A DNA stretch of 64,000 nucleotides from Stenotrophomonas maltophilia (GCA_002363385.1 DEVL01000001.1:310001-374000); one strand, 5' to 3'; counted from the stretch's first letter, positions 34,252 through 43,262 are shown. Numbers and translations are program-made. Notes: generated from the letters alone by a model not told the origin.

Positions 34252-34527
34252 GTGGTTCCGTGCCCCTATGCTTTAAAAAAATGTGGAATAAATCAAAAGC
34301 TTGGTGGTGCTGGTAGGGCCAGAATCGCGGGAAAACACGACTAAGCCTTTGTAAACAAAAGGGTTTTTGACCTCGAAACCCTCTGCATTACTAGCCCCCA
34401 AGGGGTGGGGAAAGGTGTGGATAACTTTACCGCCGAATCGAGCGGCTTTTTTATCCACAACCTATCCCGCGCTTACTACCGGATTCTGCACCGTTTTATG
34501 CGATGACGCCTTAGCGGCGTACATGCA
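34252..34527. promoter_or_regulatory. dnaA-dnaN intergenic region with DnaA boxes
   Basis: It contains perfect boxes TGTGGATAA (34416-34424) and TTATCCACA (34451-34459) facing each other 26 bp apart, a near-box TGTGGAATA (34282-34290) and AT-rich DNA (CTTTAAAAAAATG and AATAAATCAAAAG, 34271-34298). It may hold the dnaN promoter and either be, or be part of, the origin. Confidence 0.7.
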
Positions 34528-35862
34528 TCATTCGCTCAACTTCCGGATCAGCTTGTCCCAGTCTTCCCGCAACTTGCCGTCCGCTTCCATCAACGTCCGG
34601 ATCTGCCGGCAGGCATGCAGCACCGTGGTGTGGTCCCGGCCGGCAAAGGCGTCGCCGATTTCCGGCAGGCTGTGCTCGGTCAGTTCCTTGGTCAGGGCCA
34701 TGGCGACCTGACGGGGACGGGCCAGCGACCGGGTCCGACGCTTGGACAGCAGATCCTTGATCTGCAGCCCGTAGTAGTCGGCCACGGTTTTCTGGATGTT
34801 GGGAATGCTGATCGCCTGCTGCTGGGCGCGAAGCAGGTCGCGCAGGGTTTCCTGGGCGAAATCAGTGGTGATCGCACGGCCGGTGAAGTTGGCGCGCGCG
34901 GCCAGGGTATTCAACGCACCTTCGAGGTCGCGGACATTGGAGCGCATCTTCTTGGCAATCAGAAACGCCACATCGTCGGGGATATCAGTGCCACGCTCAC
35001 GGGCCTTGGCCAGCACGATCGCTGCACGCGTCTCGAAGTCCGGCGGCTCGATCGCCACCGACAGGCCCCAGGCCAGGCGCGACTTCAGCCGTGCTTCCAG
35101 GCCCTCGACTTCGCGCGGGTACCGGTCGCAGGTCAGGATGATCTGCTGCTTGCCGTCGAACAGGGCGTTGAACGTGTGGAAGAACTCTTCCTGGGTGCGG
35201 TCTTTGCCGGCGAAGAACTGGATGTCATCGATCAGCAGCGCGTCCACCTGCTGGAACTGGCGCTTGAACTGGTCCATGGTTTTTTCCTGCAGCGCACGGA
35301 TCATCGCGCTGAAGAACTGTTCCGAACGCAGGTACAGCACCTTGGCCGCCGGGTTGGCCTGACGCATCGCATTGCCGGCCGCGAACATCAGGTGGGTCTT
35401 GCCCAGGCCGGTACCGCCGTACAGCAGCAACGGGTTGTGGGCCCGGTCGCCCGGCTTCTGCGCCGCCTGGAACGCCGCCGCCAGACCCAGCTGGTTGCTG
35501 CGGCCTTCCACGAAGTTGGCGAAGGTGTAGTGCGAATCCATGTTGCCGGCGAACGGCACCAGGGGTTCCGCCGGCGCCGCCGGTGCGGACAGGCCCGCAA
35601 TCGGCGCGATCTGCGCCTCTACCGGACGCGGACGCGAGCCGATTTCAAGAAAAACGTCGCCGAAACCGGCGAAGTGCGCCAGCAGTTCCTTGATGCGCGG
35701 CAGATACAGCTCGCGCACCTGGTCGACGATGAAGGCGTTTGGCGCATAAAGCACCAGGCTGTCCGCGCGCAGATCTGCCTGCAGCGGCTTCAACCAGGTG
35801 TGAACATCCTCGGGCGGAAACTCCGCTTCGAGGCGTTCGAGAGAACGAGACCAGGCATCCAT
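34528..35862 (-). CDS. dnaA: Chromosomal replication initiator protein DnaA
   Basis: It binds DnaA boxes and opens oriC. From ATG 35862 it is 444 residues starting MDAWSRSLERLEAEFPPEDVH, the xanthomonad N-terminus; the frame upstream is not conserved-looking. It has domain I (about 1-85), a short Ala/Pro linker, the AAA+ domain with Walker A GGTGLGKTH and Walker B LLIDDIQFFAGK, and domain IV with the DNA-binding GRDHTTVLHACRQI near the C-terminus. Confidence 0.98.
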   Translation of the reverse strand: MDAWSRSLERLEAEFPPEDVHTWLKPLQADLRADSLVLYAPNAFIVDQVRELYLPRIKELLAHFAGFGDVFLEIGSRPRPVEAQIAPIAGLSAPAAPAEPLVPFAGNMDSHYTFANFVEGRSNQLGLAAAFQAAQKPGDRAHNPLLLYGGTGLGKTHLMFAAGNAMRQANPAAKVLYLRSEQFFSAMIRALQEKTMDQFKRQFQQVDALLIDDIQFFAGKDRTQEEFFHTFNALFDGKQQIILTCDRYPREVEGLEARLKSRLAWGLSVAIEPPDFETRAAIVLAKARERGTDIPDDVAFLIAKKMRSNVRDLEGALNTLAARANFTGRAITTDFAQETLRDLLRAQQQAISIPNIQKTVADYYGLQIKDLLSKRRTRSLARPRQVAMALTKELTEHSLPEIGDAFAGRDHTTVLHACRQIRTLMEADGKLREDWDKLIRKLSE

Positions 35863-35987
35863 CGGCAATAATCGTCTGGGGCCAGCGGATAGGCGAACAA
35901 AAGCGCCGCACCGCAGGCCGGAAGGGGGGAAGAATGGATGGCGCAGACTACCACCGACGAGGGGGGCCGGGAATGGTTGTCCCAAAG

Positions 35988-36019
35988 TTATTCACAAAAC
36001 GATCCACAGCTATTGCACA
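35988..36019. promoter_or_regulatory. DnaA-box cluster upstream of dnaA
   Basis: TTATTCACA (35988-35996, perfect TTATNCACA) is followed by CGATCCACA (36000-36008) and TATTGCACA (36011-36019), each with mismatches, in the dnaA-rpmH divergent gap. This is the expected place for DnaA autoregulation. Confidence 0.7.
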
Positions 36020-36048
36020 GCCCGGTGAATTCCCGTAGTGACAGACAC

Positions 36049-36076
36049 TTGACGGAACCTCGATGAGGTCTATAGA
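36049..36076 (+). promoter_or_regulatory. Sigma-70 promoter of rpmH
   Basis: TTGACG (36049-36054), a 16-bp spacer and TATAGA (36071-36076) lie 40 bp before the rpmH ATG. Confidence 0.75.
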
Positions 36077-36115
36077 ATTTCCGGTTCTTTCCGTCCCCTT
36101 CATATAGAGGCCCGC

Positions 36116-36256
36116 ATGGCCACCAAGCGCACTTTCCAACCCAGCAACCTCAAGCGTAAGCGCGACCATGGCTTCCGTGCCCGTATGAAGACCGCTGACG
36201 GCCGCAAGATCCTGTCGCGTCGCCGCGCCAAGGGCCGTAAAGTCCTGAGCGCTTGA
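36116..36256 (+). CDS. rpmH: 50S ribosomal protein L34
   Basis: This 46-residue basic ribosomal protein starts MATKRTFQPSNLKRKRDHGF and ends SRRRAKGRKVLSA, unmistakable L34. GAGG at 36106-36109 is its ribosome binding site. It is the first gene of the rightward rpmH-rnpA-yidC-mnmE run and too short for most automated frame lists. Confidence 0.98.
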   Translation: MATKRTFQPSNLKRKRDHGFRARMKTADGRKILSRRRAKGRKVLSA

Positions 36257-36261
36257 TTGCA

Positions 36262-36753
36262 ATGCCGCTTCCCGCGGCAGACGCAATCCTGACTGTGAGC
36301 AGTTCCGACCCGCGCAAGCGATTTCCTCGCTCTGCGCGGGTTCGTACGCGTGCCGAATATACAACGGTCTTCAACGGCGCCCGCCGTGTGTCCGATCCGC
36401 TGATGACCCTGCACTGGCTGAAGAGCGATACGCCAGCCAGGTTGGGTCTTGCGGTGTCGCGCAAAGTCGATCCCCGAGCCGTGGGTCGCAACCGAGTAAA
36501 GCGTGTGCTGCGCGATGCCACACGCCACCTACGGCCGTGGATGAGTGCCGGCGATTACGTCGTCGTTGCCCGCAGTGCCGCCCGTACCGCCAGCAATCCA
36601 GAAATCCGCCAGGCCTTTGAACGCCTGCTGCGCCGCCTTGGCGCATTGCCCATGCCGGGCGCGGACGGCACAATGCCGCCGCCCCTGGGCGTTGCACCCC
36701 TTTCCCAGTCCGAGCCGGCATTGCGTGCCGGCCCCGTCGAGCCTGCACGCTGA
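36262..36753 (+). CDS. rnpA: Ribonuclease P protein component
   Basis: This is the protein cofactor of RNase P for tRNA 5' maturation. The core FPRSARVRTRAEYTTVFNGARR and GLAVSRKVDPRAVGRNRVKRVLRD (RNR signature) is clear. From ATG 36262 it is 163 residues; a later start near 36296 (GTG) would give a length closer to the core. A Pro/Ala-rich tail of about 40 residues follows the folded domain. The stop TGA overlaps the yidC ATG by one base, and no yidD gene is present between them. Confidence 0.94.
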   Translation: MPLPAADAILTVSSSDPRKRFPRSARVRTRAEYTTVFNGARRVSDPLMTLHWLKSDTPARLGLAVSRKVDPRAVGRNRVKRVLRDATRHLRPWMSAGDYVVVARSAARTASNPEIRQAFERLLRRLGALPMPGADGTMPPPLGVAPLSQSEPALRAGPVEPAR

Positions 36754-38450
36754 TGAACCAGACCCGTGTTTTCCTGATTTTTGCCTGGCTGATGGTGGCC
36801 GTGTTGCTGTGGATGGAGTGGGGCCGCGACAAAGCCGCGCCGCCGACCCCCGCCGTGGCGACCCAGACCACCCAGGCCAGCGTGCCAGGTGCCGCTGCCG
36901 GCAGCATCCCCGGTGCGCCCGTACCGCAGGCGGATGGCTCCCTGCCGGCGGCACAGCCGACCGCCCAGACCGAGGCCGGTCCGGCCCGCGTGACCATCAC
37001 CACCGACGTCCTGCGTCTGGTCCTGGACGGTGGCACGGTGCTGGATGCCGAACTGCTGCAGTTCCCGCAGACCAAGGAAGAAGGCAGTCCGCCGGTCCGC
37101 CTGCTGACCGAAGAGGCGACGCACCCGTACCGCGCGGTGAGTGGCTGGATCAGCGAAGACAAGACCATGCCGGTGCCGGCGGCCAACGGCTTCAAGCTGG
37201 TCGGCGACAACCACGACTTCGTGCTGGCCAAAGGCCAGGACGAGGTCACGGTGCCCTTCGAATGGACCGGCCCGAACGGCGTGACCATCCGCCGCACCTA
37301 CTCGCTGGGTCGCAACGAGTACGCGATCACGGTGAAGGATGAAGTGGTCAACGGCGGCAGCGCCCCGTGGAGCGGCTACGTGTTCCGCACTCTGGACCGC
37401 ACCCCGACCATCCTCTCGCGCAGCATGACCAACCCGGACTCGTTCAGCTTCAACGGCGCGACCTGGTTCAGCCCGCAGGACGGGTACGAGCGTCGCGCGT
37501 TCAAGGATTACCTGGACGACGGCCACCTCAACCGCACCATCACCGGCGGCTGGCTGGCGATGCTGCAGCACCACTTCTTCACCGCGTGGATTCCGCAGGC
37601 CGACCAGGCCGCGCAGTACTCGCTGGCGCAGAACAACGGCCGCGACCAGATCGAAGCGCGTGGCCCGGCCTTCACCGTGGCCCCGGGCCAGCAGGTCAGC
37701 ACCGAAGCCCGCCTGTGGGTCGGCCCGAAGCTGGTCAACCTGATCGCCAAGGAAGACGTGAAGGGCCTGGACCGCGTGGTCGACTACAGCCGCTTCTCGC
37801 TGATGGCGATCATTGGCCAGGGCCTGTTCTGGGTCCTCAACCAGGTCCACAAGGTCGTCAACAACTGGGGCTGGGCGATCGTCGGCCTGGTGGTGCTGTT
37901 GAAGCTGGTGCTGTATCCGCTCTCGGCGGTGCAGTACAAGTCCGGTGCCAAGATGCGTCGCTTCCAGCCGCGCATCGCGCAGCTCAAGGAACGCTATGGC
38001 GACGACCGCCAGAAGTTCCAGACCGCGATGATGGAGCTCTACAAGAAAGAGAAGATCAACCCGATGGGCGGCTGTCTGCCGATCCTCATCCAGATGCCGA
38101 TCTTCTTCGCGCTGTACTGGGTGCTGGTGGAATCGGTGGAACTGCGCCAGGCCCCGTGGCTGGGCTGGATCCAGGATCTGACCGCGCGTGACCCGTACTT
38201 CATCCTGCCGGTGATCAACGTGGCGGTGATGTGGGCCACCCAGAAGCTGACCCCGGCGCCGGGCATGGACCCGATGCAGGCCAAGATGATGCAGCTGATG
38301 CCGCTGGTGTTCGGCGTCATGATGGCCTTCATGCCGTCCGGTCTGGTGCTGTACTGGGTCGTCAACGGTGGCCTGGGCCTGCTCCAGCAGTGGTGGATGA
38401 CCAAGCGTCATGGCAGCGATCCGCTGCCGGTCGTCACCGCCAAGAAGTAA
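36753..38450 (+). CDS. yidC: Membrane protein insertase YidC
   Basis: It inserts and folds inner-membrane proteins with or without SecYEG. The 565 residues fit a Gram-negative YidC: N-terminal helix (FLIFAWLMVAVLLWMEW), a large periplasmic beta domain (about 60-340), then the conserved insertase core with IGQGLFWVLNQVHKVVNNWGWAI, LYPLSAVQYKSGAKMR (hydrophilic-groove Arg region), GGCLPILIQMPIFFALYWVL and LVLYWVVNGGLGLLQQW. It starts in the TGATG overlap with rnpA. Confidence 0.97.
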   Translation: MNQTRVFLIFAWLMVAVLLWMEWGRDKAAPPTPAVATQTTQASVPGAAAGSIPGAPVPQADGSLPAAQPTAQTEAGPARVTITTDVLRLVLDGGTVLDAELLQFPQTKEEGSPPVRLLTEEATHPYRAVSGWISEDKTMPVPAANGFKLVGDNHDFVLAKGQDEVTVPFEWTGPNGVTIRRTYSLGRNEYAITVKDEVVNGGSAPWSGYVFRTLDRTPTILSRSMTNPDSFSFNGATWFSPQDGYERRAFKDYLDDGHLNRTITGGWLAMLQHHFFTAWIPQADQAAQYSLAQNNGRDQIEARGPAFTVAPGQQVSTEARLWVGPKLVNLIAKEDVKGLDRVVDYSRFSLMAIIGQGLFWVLNQVHKVVNNWGWAIVGLVVLLKLVLYPLSAVQYKSGAKMRRFQPRIAQLKERYGDDRQKFQTAMMELYKKEKINPMGGCLPILIQMPIFFALYWVLVESVELRQAPWLGWIQDLTARDPYFILPVINVAVMWATQKLTPAPGMDPMQAKMMQLMPLVFGVMMAFMPSGLVLYWVVNGGLGLLQQWWMTKRHGSDPLPVVTAKK

Positions 38451-38457
38451 GCCACAC

Positions 38458-38485
38458 AGGAGACCCGCCGCAAGGCGGGTTTCCT
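38458..38485 (+). terminator. Hairpin terminator after yidC
   Basis: A 12-bp stem with one G-T pair (38458-38469 with 38474-38485, loop GCAA) lies 8 bp past the yidC stop. The T-run is interrupted, so some read-through into mnmE is possible. Confidence 0.65.
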
Positions 38486-38558
38486 GCATCTGCGGCCCGG
38501 CCAACCGTGCGGTCCGTAGAATGCCCCCTGATTCCCCGCACGCCGCAGTGAGCCCGAC

Positions 38559-39902
38559 ATGACCCATGCCCCCGACACCATCGTGGCCATCGCCACCGCG
38601 CCCGGCGCGGGCGGCGTCGGCATGCTGCGGCTGTCCGGCCCGCAGGCGCGGCCCATCGCCGAGGCGATCGGCGTGCGCGCGATGCGGCCGCGGCACGCGC
38701 ATTACGCGCGCTTCCGCGATGCGGGCGGCGAGGTGATCGATGACGGCATCGCGCTGTGGTTCCCGGGGCCGAACAGCTTCACCGGCGAAGAAGTGGTGGA
38801 ACTGCAGGGGCATGGCAGCCCGGTGGTGCTCCAGCAACTGGTCGGGCGCTGCATCGCACTGGGGGCTCGGCAGGCGCGGCCGGGTGAGTTCAGCGAGCGG
38901 GCCTTCCTCAACGGCAAGCTCGATCTGGCTCAGGCCGAGGCGATTGCCGATCTGATTGCCGCCAGCGATACCCGCGCAGCGCGCGCGGCACGCCGCTCCT
39001 TGGACGGGGTGTTCTCGCGCCGCGTGGACGAGGTGGCAGAACAGCTTGTTCTGCTGCGGATCCACGTGGAAGCGGCAATCGATTTCGCCGACGAACCGCT
39101 CGATACCCTCGGCGGCGCGCAGGTACGCAGTGGCCTGGTCACCGCGCTGCAGGCGCTGATCCGCCTGCGCGACGACGCCGAACGCGGGCGCAGACTCCGC
39201 GATGGCCTGCACGCGGTGCTGGTCGGCCCGCCGAACGCCGGCAAGAGCTCGCTGCTCAATGCACTGGCCGGCAGCGAGCGGGCGATCGTCACCGACATCG
39301 CCGGCACCACCCGCGACACCCTGCGCGAAACCATCCGCATCGATGGCCTGGAACTGACCCTGGTCGACACCGCTGGCCTGCGCGAAGGCGGCGATGCGAT
39401 CGAGCGCGAAGGCATGCGTCGCGCCCGCGAAGAAATGCAGCGCACCGACCTGGCCATCGTGGTGGTCGATGCGCGCGATCCGCAGGCCGGCCGCGAGGCG
39501 GTGGGCGACAGCATCGCCGACGTGCCGCAGCAGCTGTGGATCCACAACAAGAGTGATCTGCTGGACGCGATGCCGGTCGACGTCCCTGCGGACGTGGTGC
39601 ATGTCTCGGCCGCGACCGGCCTCGGCCTGGATCAGCTGCATGCACGCCTGCGCGCGCTGGCCAGCGGCAGTGCCGGCGACAGCGTGGACGGTGAGTTCTC
39701 CGCGCGCGCCCGCCATGTAGAGGCGATCAGTCAGGCCATCGGCCACGCCGAGCGCACCGAAGCGGAGCTGGTCCACGAGCACCTGGAGTTGGCCGCGGAG
39801 GAACTGCGTCTGGCCCACGAGGCACTGGGCGAGGTCACCGGGCGGATGAGTGCGGATGATCTGCTCGGGCGGATTTTCTCGAGCTTCTGTATCGGCAAGT
39901 AG
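38559..39902 (+). CDS. mnmE: tRNA modification GTPase MnmE (TrmE)
   Basis: With MnmG it makes the cmnm5 modification on wobble uridine of certain tRNAs. The 447 residues start IVAIATAPGAGGVGMLRLSGP and hold the helical and G domains: G1 GPPNAGKSSLLNAL (about 222), DIAGTTRDT, G3 DTAGLREG and G4 NKSDLLD. The C-terminal FCIGK contains the invariant Cys. Its place after yidC is conserved. Confidence 0.98.
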   Translation: MTHAPDTIVAIATAPGAGGVGMLRLSGPQARPIAEAIGVRAMRPRHAHYARFRDAGGEVIDDGIALWFPGPNSFTGEEVVELQGHGSPVVLQQLVGRCIALGARQARPGEFSERAFLNGKLDLAQAEAIADLIAASDTRAARAARRSLDGVFSRRVDEVAEQLVLLRIHVEAAIDFADEPLDTLGGAQVRSGLVTALQALIRLRDDAERGRRLRDGLHAVLVGPPNAGKSSLLNALAGSERAIVTDIAGTTRDTLRETIRIDGLELTLVDTAGLREGGDAIEREGMRRAREEMQRTDLAIVVVDARDPQAGREAVGDSIADVPQQLWIHNKSDLLDAMPVDVPADVVHVSAATGLGLDQLHARLRALASGSAGDSVDGEFSARARHVEAISQAIGHAERTEAELVHEHLELAAEELRLAHEALGEVTGRMSADDLLGRIFSSFCIGK

Positions 39903-39975
39903 GCACGCGGCCTTTCTTCGCGCTGTCACAGCCTTGCAGCAGACTGACCGGGTTCTTTATCGACAGGGATTTGCA

Positions 39976-41094
39976 GTGTCCAAGCAGTTGTGGGGATGTG
40001 TGTTGCTGGTGTCGCTGGCCGTGGCACCATCGGTGGCCATGAGCGCTGAATCGTCTTCCTCCACGCCGGCCAAGGCCGCCGTCTACGGCCACCGCGGCGC
40101 CAGTGCGCTGCTGCCCGAGCACACGCTCGCCGCGTATGCGCAGGCCATCGCCGATGGCGCCGACTACATCGAGCCGGACCTGGTGATGACCAAGGACGGC
40201 GTGCTGGTATCGCGCCACGAGAACGAGATCGGCGGCACCACCGATGTGGCCGCGCACCCCGAGTTCGCCAGCCGCAGGACCGTCAAGACCATCGACAGCG
40301 AGCGCATCGAAGGCTGGTTCACCGAAGACTTCACCCTGGCCGAGCTGAAGACGCTGTACGCCCGCGAGCGCCTGCCGCAGCTGCGCAGCACCGCCTTCGA
40401 CGGCCAGTTCCGCATCGCCACGCTGGACGAGATCATCGCCTTCCTGGTGCAGCAGGCCGGGCGCGCCAACCGCGGCATCGGGCTGGTGCCGGAGATCAAG
40501 CACGGCACCTACTTCACGCGCATCGGCCTGCCGATGGAAGACAAGGTGGTCGCCGCGCTGCAGGGCAACGCCTACACGCGCGTGGCACCGGTGACGATCC
40601 AGTCCTTCGAGGTCGGCAACCTGCGTTACCTGCGCGGCAAGCTCGGCCGCGACAGCAACATCCGCCTGCTGCAGCTGCTCGGCGATCCCAAGCAGCAGCC
40701 CGGTGACGTGCTGGCCACCAAGGGCAGCCAGCGCTATGCCGACCTGATCACCCCGGCCGGGCTGCGCGAGGTCGCGACCTACGCCGACGGCATCGGCCCG
40801 AGCCTGCGCATGGTCATTCCACTGGATGCGCAGGGGAAGCTGGGCACCCCGACCTCGCTGGTGCGCGATGCGCATGCAGCCGGGTTGATGGTGGTGCCGT
40901 ATACGTTCCGGCCCGAGAACTACTTCCAGGCCGCGGAGTTCCGCAGCGGCGAGCCGAATGCCCGCAATGCCGAAGGCTCGGTCGCCGAGATGCGCGCCTA
41001 TCTGGCCACCGGTATCGATGCGTTCTTCACCGATGACCCGGCGCTGGGCCGCCGCGCGGTGGATGGGGATGGGACCACCGCAGCGAACCCCTGA
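39976..41094 (+). CDS. glpQ: Glycerophosphodiester phosphodiesterase, secreted
   Basis: This periplasmic enzyme hydrolyses deacylated phospholipid headgroups to glycerol-3-phosphate and alcohol. I choose GTG 39976 (AGGGA 7 bp upstream), giving 372 residues with a signal peptide (VSKQLWGCVLLVSLAVAPSVAMSAE). The GDPD core is visible: GHRGASALLPEHTLAAY, DYIEPDLVMTKDGVLV (Glu/Asp metal ligands), HENEIGGTTDVA and EIKHGTYF. The C-terminus has DAFFTDDPALG. It is most like GlpQ of Gram-negatives. Confidence 0.9.
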   Translation: MSKQLWGCVLLVSLAVAPSVAMSAESSSSTPAKAAVYGHRGASALLPEHTLAAYAQAIADGADYIEPDLVMTKDGVLVSRHENEIGGTTDVAAHPEFASRRTVKTIDSERIEGWFTEDFTLAELKTLYARERLPQLRSTAFDGQFRIATLDEIIAFLVQQAGRANRGIGLVPEIKHGTYFTRIGLPMEDKVVAALQGNAYTRVAPVTIQSFEVGNLRYLRGKLGRDSNIRLLQLLGDPKQQPGDVLATKGSQRYADLITPAGLREVATYADGIGPSLRMVIPLDAQGKLGTPTSLVRDAHAAGLMVVPYTFRPENYFQAAEFRSGEPNARNAEGSVAEMRAYLATGIDAFFTDDPALGRRAVDGDGTTAANP

Positions 41095-41098
41095 GCGT

Positions 41099-41125
41099 GT
41101 AGAGCCACGCCATGCATGGCGCTAC
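41099..41125. repeat. SMAG/REP-like palindrome after glpQ
   Basis: This 27-bp element begins GTAG and ends CTAC, with inner dyad CGCCATGCATGGCG. It starts 5 bp after the glpQ stop, where it could also act as a 3' mRNA hairpin. Confidence 0.75.
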
Positions 41126-41154
41126 CGTGGCATGCAATCAGATGGCGCTGCCGG

Positions 41155-41937
41155 TCAGTCCAGCGATGACCCTTCATCGCGCCGCCGGAACGGCAGCACC
41201 ACGAAGTCGCGGCCCTCGCGTGGTTGCCACAGCACCGGCACGCGGGTCGGGGAGGGCGGTTCCAGATCGGCGTCGCGTGCAGCCTCGATGTCGTCCTCTT
41301 CCTCATCCTCCCAGCTGTAGCGCTTGCGCGGCGCCATCGGGTCGGACAAGCGGAACAGCAGCGCGCTGATGATGCCGGCGAAGGCACCGCCCATATGCGA
41401 TTGCCGGGACACGCCCGGCTCGTGCGGGAGGATGGTCAGCAGCATGCTGCCGTAGAACAGGAAGGCGATCAGCCCGGCGGCGATCGCTGGCCGGTCGCGG
41501 CGCAGCAGGCCGAGCACGAACACCAGGAACATCAGGCCGTGGGTGATGCCACTGGCGCCCAGATGGCGGCTGCCCAGATCGCCGAGCAGCCAGGCACCGA
41601 GCCCCGAGCCGACCCATAACAGGGGCAGCGCGCGCAGGGTGGCCTTGGGATAGACGCTGCCGGCCAGGGTGCCGAGGATCAGCAGGGCCGCCGCATTGGC
41701 GCCCAGATGCTGGATCGAGCCGTGCAGCAGCGGTGCACCGAGAATGCCGAGCAGGCCGGCCTTGTCCAACGGGGCCACGGCCCAGGGACGCCAGTCGAAG
41801 TGGCCTTGGGCGGTATAGACCGCGACCAGCAGCAGCACGAAGGCCAGGCTCAGGTTGAACGCCCGCAGTACACCACCACGGTCGTTGCGGGACGGGACCG
41901 GCGGCGCGCCGGTGGGCTGGGGCAGTTTGGCGTTCAT
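41155..41937 (-). CDS. Rhomboid-family intramembrane serine protease
   Basis: This 260-residue inner-membrane protein has about six helices and a charged cytoplasmic tail (RKRYSWEDEEEDDIEAARDADLEPP). The catalytic Ser lies in GASGITHG, and the partner His in SHMGGAFAG, as in bacterial rhomboids. ATG 41937 follows AAGGGT. Its substrate is unknown. Confidence 0.88.
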   Translation of the reverse strand: MNAKLPQPTGAPPVPSRNDRGGVLRAFNLSLAFVLLLVAVYTAQGHFDWRPWAVAPLDKAGLLGILGAPLLHGSIQHLGANAAALLILGTLAGSVYPKATLRALPLLWVGSGLGAWLLGDLGSRHLGASGITHGLMFLVFVLGLLRRDRPAIAAGLIAFLFYGSMLLTILPHEPGVSRQSHMGGAFAGIISALLFRLSDPMAPRKRYSWEDEEEDDIEAARDADLEPPSPTRVPVLWQPREGRDFVVLPFRRRDEGSSLD

Positions 41938-42034
41938 ACCCTTAGGGATGGCGTCGCCCCGGATGAACACAAGGGCAACGCCGTGGGAGAGAGAGGTACC
42001 GCCTGCGGGACAATCCCGCAGGCGGCACGGTTGG

Positions 42035-42994
42035 TCAGGCGTGGCCGCCTTCCTTCGGCGGATTCTTCAGACTCAACACCACGGTCGCGGCGATGATGAC
42101 CGCCACCACGCCCAGCGAGATCGGGGTGGGGATCTTGAAGATGTCGATCAGCATCATCTTGATGCCGATGAAGGCCAGCACCAGGGCCAGGCCGTACGGC
42201 AGCAGGTGGAAGCGATCGGCCATCCCGGCCAGCAGGAAGAACATCGCACGCAGGCCCAGCACCGCAAAGACGTTGGAGGTCAGCACGATGAACGGGTCGG
42301 TGGTGATGGCGAAGATCGCCGGGATGCTGTCCACCGCGAAGATCACGTCGGTCACCGCGATCAGGATCAGCACCACGAACAGCGGGGTGTACCAGCGCTT
42401 GCCATCGCGCATGACGCTCATCGCATTACCGGCGTAGTCCGGCAGCAGGCGCAGGTGCTTGCGCATCCAGCGCAGGGCGGGGTTGGTCTCCAGATCCGGT
42501 TCGCTGCCGGCCGAGAACCACATCTTCCAGCCGGTGAAGAGCAGGAACGCGCCGAACACGTAGAGCAGCCAGTGGAACTTGGTCAGCAGCACGCTGCCGG
42601 CGAAGATCATGATCGTACGCAGCACGATCGCACCCAGGATGCCGATGATCAGCACCTTCTGGCGCTGTTCCTCGGGCACCGCGAAGTAACCCATGATCAT
42701 CAGGAACACGAAGATGTTGTCCACGGCCAGGGCTTTCTCGACCAGGTAACCGGTCAGGAACTCCAGGCCCACCTTGTTGGCCACCACCTGGCCGGCGGTC
42801 TCGTTCAGGTAATACCAGAGGCCACCGTTGAACGCCAGGGCGAGCACGACCCAGCCGATGGACCACCACAGGGCCTCCTTGAAGGTGACCTTGTGCGGCC
42901 CGCCGTGTCGCATCAAAACGAGATCGACCAGCAGCGCGATGATCACCACCGCGCCGAAGCCGCCCCACAACCACACATTACCGATCGTCTGCAT
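42035..42994 (-). CDS. alx: TerC/Alx-family membrane protein, probable Mn2+ exporter
   Basis: The 319-residue polytopic protein has about nine helices with acidic residues in the membrane. Family hallmarks are EFLTGYLVEKALAVDNIFVFLMI and AVTDVIFAVDSIPAIFAITTDPFIV. The E. coli homologue Alx and its relatives handle manganese. Here a yybP-ykoY riboswitch precedes the gene, supporting that role. The gene starts at ATG 42994; a longer frame to 43138 is riboswitch leader read in frame, not protein. Confidence 0.92.
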   Translation of the reverse strand: MQTIGNVWLWGGFGAVVIIALLVDLVLMRHGGPHKVTFKEALWWSIGWVVLALAFNGGLWYYLNETAGQVVANKVGLEFLTGYLVEKALAVDNIFVFLMIMGYFAVPEEQRQKVLIIGILGAIVLRTIMIFAGSVLLTKFHWLLYVFGAFLLFTGWKMWFSAGSEPDLETNPALRWMRKHLRLLPDYAGNAMSVMRDGKRWYTPLFVVLILIAVTDVIFAVDSIPAIFAITTDPFIVLTSNVFAVLGLRAMFFLLAGMADRFHLLPYGLALVLAFIGIKMMLIDIFKIPTPISLGVVAVIIAATVVLSLKNPPKEGGHA

Positions 42995-43069
42995 TGGGTT
43001 TGTCCGTTGGAAAAAATAGAGTGCCTCAAGCCGGACGGCGAGGATCTGCAACGGAGGATCGGGGGGATC

Positions 43070-43195
43070 CAGGGACAGAGCTTCGCCATACGGCGAAGGT
43101 CTCGCTCGCAGTCCCGATGGGTGGGACTGCCGTTGCACCGGAGCCTGCGGGCTCGAATTGACGGCGACAACGTCTGGGAGCTACTCCCCTTCTGG
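43070..43195 (-). ncRNA. yybP-ykoY (manganese) riboswitch in the TerC leader
   Basis: Read leftward, the leader begins with the conserved GGGGAGTAGC (complement of 43180-43189), continues with GACGTTGTCGCCGTC, and ends with GCGAGACCTTCGCC-GTAT-GGCGAAGCTCTG (complement of 43076-43105), the hallmark paired helix of this class. Its position directly behind a promoter and 76 bp before a TerC-family gene is the classic arrangement. Mn2+ binding would raise expression of the downstream exporter. Confidence 0.9.
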
Positions 43196-43200
43196 GGCCG

Positions 43201-43229
43201 ATTCTGCGGGGTGCCGGGGCCGGCGTCAA
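43201..43229 (-). promoter_or_regulatory. Sigma-70 promoter of the riboswitch transcript
   Basis: On the bottom strand TTGACG (43224-43229), 17 bp, then CAGAAT (43201-43206), placing the transcript start a few bases before the riboswitch. Confidence 0.65.
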
Positions 43230-43262
43230 ATGGTTTCCATGCCCCGTTCGTGATGAATGATC

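Noticed and set aside
39058..39073. parS-like GGATCCACGTGGAAGC inside mnmE
   Set aside because: Two mismatches in the arms and fully explained by the conserved protein segment IHVEAAIDF of MnmE; isolated from the cluster.
36555..39929. A 1,124-codon open frame on the minus strand opposite rnpA-yidC-mnmE
   Set aside because: It is antisense to three certain genes, His/Arg-rich, with no domain; an artefact of GC codon bias.
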